Shown piece by piece: positions 54,368 through 61,463 of a stretch of DNA of 64,000 nt. This DNA comes from CAZNUM01 sp046861615 (GTDB lineage: Bacteria > Fidelibacterota > Marinisomatia > Marinisomatales > TCS55). The stretch spans positions 1-64,000 of the forward strand of contig JBHHUS010000001.1 in assembly GCA_046861615.1 (NCBI GenBank). The letters run 5' to 3'. Under the pieces are notes generated by a model. It worked only from the letters and a program-made list of their open reading frames with translations. It was not told the DNA's origin and made no database searches. How positions within the stretch are numbered: the first letter of the stretch is position 1; every line of letters begins with the position of its first letter. The position numbers and the translations under genes are program-made.

Positions 54368-54394
54368 TTAGCACTCTTACATTTAGAGTGCTAA
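54368..54394. promoter_or_regulatory. CIRCE element, HrcA operator of groESL
   Basis: A perfect TTAGCACTC (54368-54376), nine-base spacer (54377-54385) and GAGTGCTAA (54386-54394) lie 110 bases before groES. This is the canonical CIRCE operator bound by the heat-shock repressor HrcA. A TATAAT at 54335-54340 may be the -10 box, placing the operator in the 5' leader, but no good -35 box is seen. No hrcA gene is in the window. Confidence 0.97.
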
Positions 54395-54503
54395 AATTTG
54401 TTGATATCCTTTTTATAAAAGCTTTAATTTCACGGCTGCAATTTCAGTTTGAAGTAGCAATTTAAGCGATAACCTGTTTAATTAAATAAAAGGGAGAAAA
54501 AAC

Positions 54504-54794
54504 ATGAGTCCGAAGATCAAACCTTTAGCAGACCGTGTTGTGGTTGAAGCAGCACCAGCTGAAGAGAAATCCACTGGCGGGATTATTCTTCCCGACACGG
54601 CCCAGGAAAAACCCCAACAGGGGACTGTGGTAGCTGTTGGTCCCGGAAAAATCAGTGATTCGGGAGTTGAAATCAAGATGTCTGTGAAAGTGGGTGATAA
54701 GATTCTGTACGGTAAATATTCCGGAACGGAAGTCACCTACGATGGTAAAGAATATATGATCATGCGCGAGAGTGATATTCTCGCAGTTTTATAA
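54504..54794 (+). CDS. groES: Co-chaperonin GroES
   Basis: The 96-residue protein has the GroES start KPLADRVVVEAAPAEEKSTGGIILPD, the mobile loop AQEKPQQG, and ends with EYMIMRESDILAVL. It forms the heptameric lid of GroEL. AAGGGAGAAAA precedes the ATG and a 15-base gap with AAGGAGGAA leads to groEL. Expression should be under HrcA control through the CIRCE element upstream. Confidence 0.97.
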   Translation: MSPKIKPLADRVVVEAAPAEEKSTGGIILPDTAQEKPQQGTVVAVGPGKISDSGVEIKMSVKVGDKILYGKYSGTEVTYDGKEYMIMRESDILAVL

Positions 54795-54808
54795 GGAGGA
54801 ATTAGAAG

Positions 54809-56440
54809 ATGGCTAAAGAAATTACTTACAGTCTTGAGGCTCGGAACGCATTGAAATCCGGTGTGGACCAGTTGGCTAATGCTGTAAAAGTTACATTGGG
54901 CCCCAAGGGTCGCAATGTTGTAATTGAAAAGAAATTTGGTGCTCCTACCATTACGAAAGATGGTGTCACGGTAGCCAAGGAAATTGAGTTGGTTGATAAA
55001 CTGGAAAATGTCGGTGCTCAGATGGTGAAGGAAGTAGCCTCTAAAACTTCCGACGTTGCTGGTGACGGAACCACTACCGCCACCGTTTTGGCTCAGGCAC
55101 TGGTTGCCGAAGGGCTTAAAAATGTGACTGCCGGCGCTAACCCCATGTCAATCAAACGAGGGATTGATGCTGCCACCAAAGCGGTGGTTGAAAATCTGAA
55201 AACTCAGATGATTGAAGTAGGTTCCGATTTTGAAAAAGTAAAACAGGTTGCCAGTATTTCCGCCAACCAGGATGAGGAAATTGGTGCTAAAATTGCCGAG
55301 GCCATGGAAAAGGTCGGGAAAGACGGTGTCATTACGGTTGAAGAAAGTAAAACAGCTGAAACCTACCTGGAATTTGTGGAAGGGATGCAATTTGATCGTG
55401 GATATTTATCCCCTTATTTTGTTACAAATTCCGATAATATGGAAGCGGAGCTGGAAGAGCCCTACGTACTCATTCATGACAAGAAAATCAGTAATATGAA
55501 GGATCTGCTTCCGATTCTGGAAAAAGTTGTCCAGACAGGGACCCCGGTATTGATTATTGCTGAAGATGTGGAAGGTGAAGCCTTGGCTACCCTGGTAGTC
55601 AATAAACTTCGCGGAACCTTCAAAGTGCTGGCAGTAAAAGCTCCTGGATTTGGAGATCGTCGGAAAGCCATGCTGCAGGATATTGCTGTTCTCACAGGTG
55701 GAACCGTGATTTCCGAAGAGCAGGGTTACAAACTGGAGAACACTACGCTGGATTACTTGGGAACCTGTAAACGGGTTGTCAGTGACAAGGATGACACCAC
55801 GATTGTTGGTGGAAATGGCGAAACGGATATGATTAAAGCCCGGATTAATGAAATCAAGGTCCAGATCGATAAAACCACCTCAGATTACGATCGTGAAAAA
55901 CTCCAGGAACGTCTGGCAAAACTTTCCGGCGGTGTTGCCGTAATTAATGTTGGTGCCGCCACGGAAGTGGAAATGAAAGAGAAGAAGGCCCGGGTTGAAG
56001 ATGCCCTTCACGCAACCCGCGCTGCTGTTGAAGAGGGGATCATCCCTGGTGGTGGTGTGGCGCTGCTCCGTGCCTGTGATGCTTTGGATAAAGTTGATGT
56101 CAGTGAGAGTCAGAAAGTTGGTGTCAAGATTGTCCGTCGTACTCTGGAAGAACCAATCCGTCAAATTTGTGAAAATGCCGGTGCGGAATCCTCCATTATC
56201 GTTCATAATGTAAGGGAAGGAAAAGGTGATTACGGATACGATGCCAGCAAAGGTGAATACGTGAACATGTTCAAGGCAGGGATCATTGATCCTACAAAGG
56301 TTGCCCGTGTAGCTGTTCAGAATGCCTCTTCCATTGCGGGGATGATTCTGACAACTGAAGCTTCGGTAAATGAAATTCCTGAGGAGGAAAAGACACCTCC
56401 TCCGATGCCTCCGGGCGGTGATATGGGCGGAATGTACTAA
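54809..56440 (+). CDS. groEL: Chaperonin GroEL
   Basis: The 543-residue protein is a complete GroEL: N-terminal ALKSGVDQLANAVKVTLGPKGRNVVIEKKFG, the ATP site GDGTTTATVLAQAL, and AATEVEMKEKKARVEDALHATRAAVEEGIIPGGG in the equatorial and intermediate domains. The C-terminus has a short PMPPGGDMGGMY tail. It encloses and refolds proteins as a double heptameric ring with GroES. AAGGAGG lies eight bases before the ATG. Confidence 0.98.
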   Translation: MAKEITYSLEARNALKSGVDQLANAVKVTLGPKGRNVVIEKKFGAPTITKDGVTVAKEIELVDKLENVGAQMVKEVASKTSDVAGDGTTTATVLAQALVAEGLKNVTAGANPMSIKRGIDAATKAVVENLKTQMIEVGSDFEKVKQVASISANQDEEIGAKIAEAMEKVGKDGVITVEESKTAETYLEFVEGMQFDRGYLSPYFVTNSDNMEAELEEPYVLIHDKKISNMKDLLPILEKVVQTGTPVLIIAEDVEGEALATLVVNKLRGTFKVLAVKAPGFGDRRKAMLQDIAVLTGGTVISEEQGYKLENTTLDYLGTCKRVVSDKDDTTIVGGNGETDMIKARINEIKVQIDKTTSDYDREKLQERLAKLSGGVAVINVGAATEVEMKEKKARVEDALHATRAAVEEGIIPGGGVALLRACDALDKVDVSESQKVGVKIVRRTLEEPIRQICENAGAESSIIVHNVREGKGDYGYDASKGEYVNMFKAGIIDPTKVARVAVQNASSIAGMILTTEASVNEIPEEEKTPPPMPPGGDMGGMY

Positions 56441-56463
56441 TCACATCACTAGAAAAAGATCAG

Positions 56464-56492
56464 AAAAGCCCCGTTTCGGCGGGGCTTTTTTA
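56464..56492 (+). terminator. Intrinsic terminator of groESL
   Basis: AAAAGCCCCG (56464-56473) and CGGGGCTTTT (56480-56489) make a ten-pair stem with a six-base loop, followed by further T residues. It is a textbook form, 24 bases after the stop codon. Confidence 0.92.
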
Positions 56493-56612
56493 TTTTAAAC
56501 ATTGGTTTAAGATACACTGACGGAATTATTTATTGTTTTTACGAATTTTCATACCCACAACTATTTACTCACCTTGACTCCGGAAAGAAGGGGCAAGTAA
56601 ATTCTTTTCGTC

Positions 56613-56981
56613 ATGGGTATTATTCGACTGAAAAATATGCAGTTTTACGGATATCACGGTGTAAGCGCATCAGAAAAACACTTGGGCGGAAAATTTGAAG
56701 TGGATGTGGAGTTGTTTACTTCCTTTCAGCAGGCCTGCCAATCTGATGATTTGAAGGATACAATTAATTATGAGTTCATTTACCATACTGTGGATAAATG
56801 CATTAAACAGAAAAAATATTATTTGATCGAAGCGCTGGCTAATTCCATTGCCAAAACAATCTTGACTAATTTCCCAGTGGATTCAATTGTCGTACGGGTG
56901 CGGAAACCACACGCTCCCGTTAGGGGTCTGCTGGATACAGTAGAGGTGGAAATTAACCGGGAAAAGGATGAGTATGCCTGA
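56613..56981 (+). CDS. folB: Dihydroneopterin aldolase
   Basis: The 122-residue protein starts IRLKNMQFYGYHGVSASEKHLGGKFEVDVEL, the FolB N-terminal strand with the Tyr and His region of the active site. It continues to INYEFIYHTVD, LIEALANSIAKTIL and VRVRKPHAPV, all conserved in FolB. It converts 7,8-dihydroneopterin to the pterin aldehyde product and glycolaldehyde in folate synthesis. folK follows with a short overlap. Confidence 0.93.
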   Translation: MGIIRLKNMQFYGYHGVSASEKHLGGKFEVDVELFTSFQQACQSDDLKDTINYEFIYHTVDKCIKQKKYYLIEALANSIAKTILTNFPVDSIVVRVRKPHAPVRGLLDTVEVEINREKDEYA

Positions 56982-57480
56982 TGGTGTTTACCTGGGCCTG
57001 GGTTCTAATATTGGTGATCGTGAATCCAACATATTTTCTGCCATTACTGCTTTAGAAGTCCGGGAGCCGTGCCAAATTTTAAAAACCGCATCCATCTATG
57101 AATCGGAACCGCTCTACCACCGGGATCAACCAGAATTTTTAAATACAGTGGTGGAAATCAGTACGGAGTTGGTGCCGGAGAACCTGTTAGAGGAGTGCCA
57201 GGCAATTGAACAGTTGCTAGGCCGTCCGCCACTTCGGGAAAAGAACGAGCAGCGAATCATTGATATCGATATTCTGGCTTACAGTACTGTCATTGTGGAT
57301 TTACCCCATTTACAGGTTCCGCACCCCGATCTGCATAATCGTTTATTTGTTTTAATACCTTGGGCAGAAATTGCGGCTGATCTGGAATTGTCCGGATTCC
57401 GACGAACGGTAAGGGAATTATTGCGTCTGTGTCCTGACCATTCTAAGGTTCGGCTGCATAAATTGGAAAAATCAGCATGA
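56974..57480 (+). CDS. folK: 2-amino-4-hydroxy-6-hydroxymethyldihydropteridine diphosphokinase
   Basis: The protein of 168 residues starts VYLGLGSNIGDRESNI, then SIYESEPLYHRDQPEFLNTVVEI. It has LGRPPLREKNEQRIIDIDILAY and LQVPHPDLHNRLFVLIPWAE, all standard HPPK motifs; the DIDIL motif binds Mg. It transfers pyrophosphate from ATP to the pterin alcohol in folate synthesis. The ATG at 56974 has AAAAGGA five bases ahead; an ATG at 56968 is also in frame but overlaps that site. It overlaps folB, and its stop overlaps the deoxynucleoside kinase start (ATGA). Confidence 0.93.
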   Translation: MPDGVYLGLGSNIGDRESNIFSAITALEVREPCQILKTASIYESEPLYHRDQPEFLNTVVEISTELVPENLLEECQAIEQLLGRPPLREKNEQRIIDIDILAYSTVIVDLPHLQVPHPDLHNRLFVLIPWAEIAADLELSGFRRTVRELLRLCPDHSKVRLHKLEKSA

Positions 57481-58115
57481 AAAATCTATATTATGTGGCG
57501 ATTGAAGGTACCATCGGCGTTGGGAAAACCAGTTTGGCCGAACAATTAGGCGAACGACTGGGTGCCCGTCTGATCCTGGAATCATTTGAGCATAATCCCT
57601 TTCTGTCAGATTTTTATGAAGACCCGGAACGCTTTGCTTTTCAAACTCAACTGTGGTTTTTACTCCAGCGTTATCAGCAGCAACAGGAATTACGTCAGGT
57701 GGATATGTTTCATAATCTTCTGATTTCCGATTATATGTTTGTAAAGGACCGGCTGTTTGCCTCGCTGAATTTAAACGAGCGGGAAATGACGCTGTACGAT
57801 ACTGTGGCGAATATGCTGGAACGGAATGTCATTCACCCGGATTTAGTAATCTATCTCCAGGCTGATACGGATACGTTGATGAAAAATATTCAACGACGGG
57901 GACGGGAGTATGAAAAGAATATCTCCTGGAATTACATTGACGCCTTAAACCAGGTCTATAATGAATATTTTTTCCGTTACCAGGATACACCATTGGTCAT
58001 TATTAATACCAATAACATTGATTTTGTTCACAATGAGCAGGACCTGGAGGAAGTGATCAATTATATCCGTCAGCCCGTAACCGGGACCAAGTTTTTTAAT
58101 CCGGTCGGGAAATAA
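57477..58115 (+). CDS. Deoxynucleoside kinase
   Basis: The 212-residue protein has a P-loop IEGTIGVGKTSLAEQL, then LILESFEHNPFLSDFYEDPERFAFQTQLWFL with the conserved Glu and Phe/Gln region. SDYMFVKDRLFA (DR-type motif) and the lid-like RRGREYE near 135 are those of bacterial deoxyadenosine/deoxyguanosine kinases. It phosphorylates deoxynucleosides for DNA precursor salvage. The four-base overlap with folK, a pairing I have seen in other FCB-type genomes, suggests coupled supply of folate and deoxynucleotides. Confidence 0.88.
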   Translation: MKNLYYVAIEGTIGVGKTSLAEQLGERLGARLILESFEHNPFLSDFYEDPERFAFQTQLWFLLQRYQQQQELRQVDMFHNLLISDYMFVKDRLFASLNLNEREMTLYDTVANMLERNVIHPDLVIYLQADTDTLMKNIQRRGREYEKNISWNYIDALNQVYNEYFFRYQDTPLVIINTNNIDFVHNEQDLEEVINYIRQPVTGTKFFNPVGK

Positions 58116-58118
58116 ACC

Positions 58119-58304
58119 GTGTTCAAATTTCTGTTGTACGGAACTTTGGTTTATCTGGCCTATAAATTATACCGTGGTGTTTCTGTCATCTCTAAGCAAG
58201 GTAAATTTAAAAAGGAACAAACGGATACCGATCCCTATAAAAAATTGGATATCCGGGATGCGGATTATGAAGATGTAAATGAAGATGAAAATAAATCCGG
58301 ATGA
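58119..58304 (+). CDS. Small membrane protein with acidic tail, GTG start
   Basis: The 61-residue protein has one N-terminal hydrophobic segment (about 2-17) and a charged tail ending in KLDIRDADYEDVNEDEN. The tail shape recalls short Bacteroidota membrane proteins of the DUF4834 type, but that is a loose match. It starts at GTG three bases after the deoxynucleoside kinase stop, so it is probably the last gene of that operon. Function is unknown. Confidence 0.65.
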   Translation: MFKFLLYGTLVYLAYKLYRGVSVISKQGKFKKEQTDTDPYKKLDIRDADYEDVNEDENKSG

Positions 58305-58344
58305 GTACCGCATTGGACTATAATCTTAAACTTTTTAATTTGTC

Positions 58345-59370
58345 ATGAAAGCAGTTCGAATTCATCATCACGGCGGTCCGGAGGTGCTGCGTTATGAGAC
58401 CGTCAATCGACCGGAAGACCGGGACAATCAGGTGCTGGTGGAAATCAAGGCGTCCGGTATGAATCATCTGGACCTGTGGGTACGGAAAGGGATCCCCGGT
58501 ATTCAATTACCAATGATCCTGGGCAGTGACGGTGCCGGGATTGTCCATGCGGTTGGAAAGAATGTGATGGATTTTAAAGTGGGTGATGAGGTTGTTATTC
58601 AACCATTGACTTACTGTGGTTCCTGCAGGTTTTGTCATTCCGGACGGGAAAATTATTGTGATCATTGGGGAATTCTCGGAGAAAATCAGGATGGTACACA
58701 GTGTGATTTCATTGCCTTGGAACCTCGGTTTATTCGTCGGAAACCGGCGAATTTGTCTTTTGTGGAAGCGGCAGGTTTCGCTCTTACGGGACAAACAGCC
58801 TACGCGATGTTAATTCGCCGGGCGGGAATCCAAGCTGGGGAGACAGTATTTATCTGGGGCGCTGGTTCCGGAGTGGGCAGCACTGCTATTCAAATCGCTA
58901 AAGGTAGCGGCTGTACGGTGATTACTACCGGCGGTACGGAAGAAAAATTAAAGTTAGCCAAACGGTTGGGAGCTGATTTAACCCTGAACCATTATTCCGA
59001 CGATATTCCCAGGGAGATCAAGGAATTTTCTGAAGGCCGGGGAGTGGATGTTGTCCTGGAACACGTGGGTGCCGCCACCTGGAAAACCAGTATGCGAATT
59101 TTAGGAAAGGGAGGCCGTCTTGTAACCTGCGGTGCCACCACCGGGTCCGGAGTAGAAATTGATCTGCGGCATTTATTTTATAAACAGCATTCCATTCTGG
59201 GTTCCACCATGGGAGACGTAGCGTCATTCGAAGCCTGTCTGAAACTGGTTTCCGAAGGTACATTGCAGCCGGTGATTGACCGGACCTTTCCCCTGGCTGC
59301 TGTCCGGGAGGCTCACGAATATTTGGAACAGGGTCGGCAGGTAGGAAAAGTTATCCTGGTGCCGGAATAA
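58345..59370 (+). CDS. Zinc-type alcohol dehydrogenase / quinone oxidoreductase family
   Basis: The 341-residue medium-chain dehydrogenase has a GroES-like N-terminal domain with HLDLWVRKGIPGIQLPMILGSDGAGIV and GDEVVIQP. The four cysteines of the structural zinc site are in CGSCRFCHSGRENYC. The nucleotide domain has WGAGSGVGSTAIQIAKGSGC. The catalytic zinc position, usually Cys, appears as Asn (SGMNHLD), as in several quinone oxidoreductase-like members, so the catalytic zinc may be missing. The substrate is unknown. The ferredoxin gene follows by 10 bases. Confidence 0.88.
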   Translation: MKAVRIHHHGGPEVLRYETVNRPEDRDNQVLVEIKASGMNHLDLWVRKGIPGIQLPMILGSDGAGIVHAVGKNVMDFKVGDEVVIQPLTYCGSCRFCHSGRENYCDHWGILGENQDGTQCDFIALEPRFIRRKPANLSFVEAAGFALTGQTAYAMLIRRAGIQAGETVFIWGAGSGVGSTAIQIAKGSGCTVITTGGTEEKLKLAKRLGADLTLNHYSDDIPREIKEFSEGRGVDVVLEHVGAATWKTSMRILGKGGRLVTCGATTGSGVEIDLRHLFYKQHSILGSTMGDVASFEACLKLVSEGTLQPVIDRTFPLAAVREAHEYLEQGRQVGKVILVPE

Positions 59371-59380
59371 GGGCGCAGAG

Positions 59381-59737
59381 TTGAGTCAACGTTATTCAAA
59401 ACACATCTTTGTTTGTGTCAATGAACGGGTCGTGGATCACCCCAAAGGTAGTTGCGCCCGTTGCCAAGGTTCGGATGTACGGTTGAAATTTGTTGAATTG
59501 ATTAATGCTTCCGGATTGAAGGGGCAGGTGCGGGCGAATAAGAGTGGCTGTCTGGATGCCTGCGAGATGGGAGTAAGCGTTGTTGTTTACCCCGACGCTA
59601 CCTGGTATACCCGTGTACGAGTGGAAGATGTGGAGGATATCTTTAATACCTCCGTTTTAAACGATGGCATTGTGGAACGGTTGGCAGCCACAGCGGAAAC
59701 CTGGCAGGAACTCAACCATCTCCGAGAGCGTAATTAA
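59381..59737 (+). CDS. 2Fe-2S thioredoxin-like ferredoxin
   Basis: The 118-residue protein starts at TTG and resembles the thioredoxin-like [2Fe-2S] ferredoxins. Cysteines are in IFVCVNERV, PKGSCARCQG and SGCLDACEMG; the first, the one in CxxC and the last two fit the cluster ligands. VVVYPDATWYTRVRVEDVEDIF is the usual C-terminal part. It is a small electron carrier, perhaps for the neighbouring oxidoreductase, though this link is by position only. Confidence 0.88.
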   Translation: MSQRYSKHIFVCVNERVVDHPKGSCARCQGSDVRLKFVELINASGLKGQVRANKSGCLDACEMGVSVVVYPDATWYTRVRVEDVEDIFNTSVLNDGIVERLAATAETWQELNHLRERN

Positions 59738-59742
59738 ACTAT

Positions 59743-60324
59743 ATGAAACGATTGTTTTCCATACTACTTTATTCCACGCTGGTCTTTGCCCAGAATATTC
59801 CCGGTACGAAGGGGTTTGGATTTGATACCGGAAACCGCGGAAGCGGGTTAACTTTTGATCTGCTCTGGCCAATCAAGGGGAGCTACCAGGCCGGTGTCGA
59901 GGGACGCTTTTACGATATTAAAAATGAAGGCGAATTCCCCGTTTATGATTATTACACCAGCACTTATCGGAATGTGGATGATCGGGCGATGTTCATGATT
60001 CCTCTTTTTGGCGTCATGAAATATTTTCCTTTTGAGGGGAAAATTGCCAATAATTTTTCACCGTTTTTGGAGGTGAAAGCCGGTACTATCTTCACCATTG
60101 ACGGGAATGAAATAGAACATTCATTTTCCAAACGCTGGCAAAAAGCACCCACCTTTTTTACCATAGGTGGTCAATTGGCCACGGGAGTGGATTTCCGTTA
60201 CCAGGGTGGCACTATTATTTCCGGTTCAATAGCCTATGATATTTTTCCCCTGGGTCAGACAGTGGATGGACAATCAGACTACAGCGGTATGGTCATTCAG
60301 ATCGGGTTTGCCTGGTCCCGTTAA
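59743..60324 (+). CDS. Outer membrane beta-barrel protein of unknown function
   Basis: The 193-residue protein has a signal peptide (about 1-17, ending VFAQ) and alternating aromatic strands (GSGLTFDLLWPIKGSYQAGVEGRF, ATGVDFRYQGGTIISGSIAYDIF), with an end in GFAWSR. A small eight-stranded barrel is likely. No family is recognised. It precedes rsmE with the stop and start overlapping by one base (TAATG). Confidence 0.72.
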   Translation: MKRLFSILLYSTLVFAQNIPGTKGFGFDTGNRGSGLTFDLLWPIKGSYQAGVEGRFYDIKNEGEFPVYDYYTSTYRNVDDRAMFMIPLFGVMKYFPFEGKIANNFSPFLEVKAGTIFTIDGNEIEHSFSKRWQKAPTFFTIGGQLATGVDFRYQGGTIISGSIAYDIFPLGQTVDGQSDYSGMVIQIGFAWSR

Positions 60325-61064
60325 TGGCTGAAGAAAGATATTTTTATATCGAACCAGGGTCGATCTCAGATCGGCATTTTATTTTAAATCGAACCGAATC
60401 ACACCATTTGACACAAGTATTACGACTACCGGTGGAGTCCAAAATCTGGTTACTGGACGGCGTTGGTAACGCTTACCGGGCTAAAATAAACTCCATTAAC
60501 CGAAACAACATTGAAGGTGAAATTCTGGAAGAATATCATAGCTATGGAGAATCCCCGGTTCAATTTCATTTAGCTTTTGGCATTATCAAACGCGATCGTA
60601 TGGGGCTGCTCCTGGAAAAGGGGACCGAATTAGGAGTACGATCCTTCCAACCTTTGGTGCTGGATCGAAGTATTAAACGTAATGTTAACCTGTCTCGGGG
60701 GGAAAAGATCATTACCGCTGCGGCTAAACAATGTGGCAGGAGTTATTTCCCGCGATTGAATCAACCCTGTACCTTGGCGGATTGGCTGGAAATAACCTCC
60801 CGGAATAACCGTTTTTTCTGTCAATCCAGTAAAACGGAATCTTTATCCAACTTTTTTAACGGTTTTAAGGGTGATTCTGAAATCTGTTTTTTAATCGGAC
60901 CGGAGGGTGATTTTTCCCCACGGGAGCTGGCTTTATTAGAAAGAAACAGACTTGTTGCCCTTTCCCTGGGTCCCCGGCGCCTGAGGTCCGAAACCGCCGG
61001 ATTGGCAACCCTGGCTATTTTAAACGAATTATTTCAAAACAGAGGAGGTTTATCTCATGGCTGA
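60324..61064 (+). CDS. rsmE: 16S rRNA (uracil1498-N3)-methyltransferase
   Basis: The 246-residue SPOUT-class enzyme has the N-terminal PUA-like domain (RHFILNRTESHHLTQVLRLPVESKIWLLDG) and the methyltransferase knot with KGTELGVRSFQPLVLDRS, AAKQCGRSYFPRL, LIGPEGDFSPRE and LGPRRLRSETAGLATLAIL. It methylates U1498 of 16S rRNA using S-adenosylmethionine. AGGAGG lies near its 3' end and drives the next gene, with which it overlaps by eight bases. Confidence 0.95.
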   Translation: MAEERYFYIEPGSISDRHFILNRTESHHLTQVLRLPVESKIWLLDGVGNAYRAKINSINRNNIEGEILEEYHSYGESPVQFHLAFGIIKRDRMGLLLEKGTELGVRSFQPLVLDRSIKRNVNLSRGEKIITAAAKQCGRSYFPRLNQPCTLADWLEITSRNNRFFCQSSKTESLSNFFNGFKGDSEICFLIGPEGDFSPRELALLERNRLVALSLGPRRLRSETAGLATLAILNELFQNRGGLSHG

Positions 61065-61401
61065 TTGTTTATTCTGTCAAATCAGTTCCGGCGCCATACC
61101 ATCCGACCGGGTGTACGAAAATGACCAACTGTTTGCCTTTCGCGATATTGATCCCCAGGCACCAACCCACATTCTGATCGTGCCTAAGGAACATGTTGAA
61201 ACAATCAATGATCTGGAGCAACGCCATGAACAACTGGCCGGTGCGATGATCATGCTGGCGAAGGACCTGGCTTCCCGGGAGGGTGTTGCTGAATCGGGGT
61301 ACCGGATGGTATTCAACTGTAATGCGGATGGGGGGCAGGCAGTGTACCATATTCACCTGCATTTATTGGGCGGTCGAAAAATGAATTGGCCTCCCGGTTA
61401 A
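61057..61401 (+). CDS. HIT family (histidine triad) nucleotide hydrolase
   Basis: The 114-residue protein has the histidine triad HIHLHLLGG near the C-terminus, N-terminal DCLFCQISSGAIPSDRVYEND with zinc-type cysteines, and FRDIDPQAPTHILIVPKEH. It is HinT-like; these proteins hydrolyse nucleoside phosphoramidates and adenylates. An AGGAGG box within the end of rsmE precedes the ATG. The gap to smc is 62 bases. Confidence 0.94.
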   Translation: MADCLFCQISSGAIPSDRVYENDQLFAFRDIDPQAPTHILIVPKEHVETINDLEQRHEQLAGAMIMLAKDLASREGVAESGYRMVFNCNADGGQAVYHIHLHLLGGRKMNWPPG

Positions 61402-61463
61402 TCCTCACTCTGGTTTTCTCGACGAAAAAGCCTTAAAATCCCAGACGTTTTTACGACCTCGGA

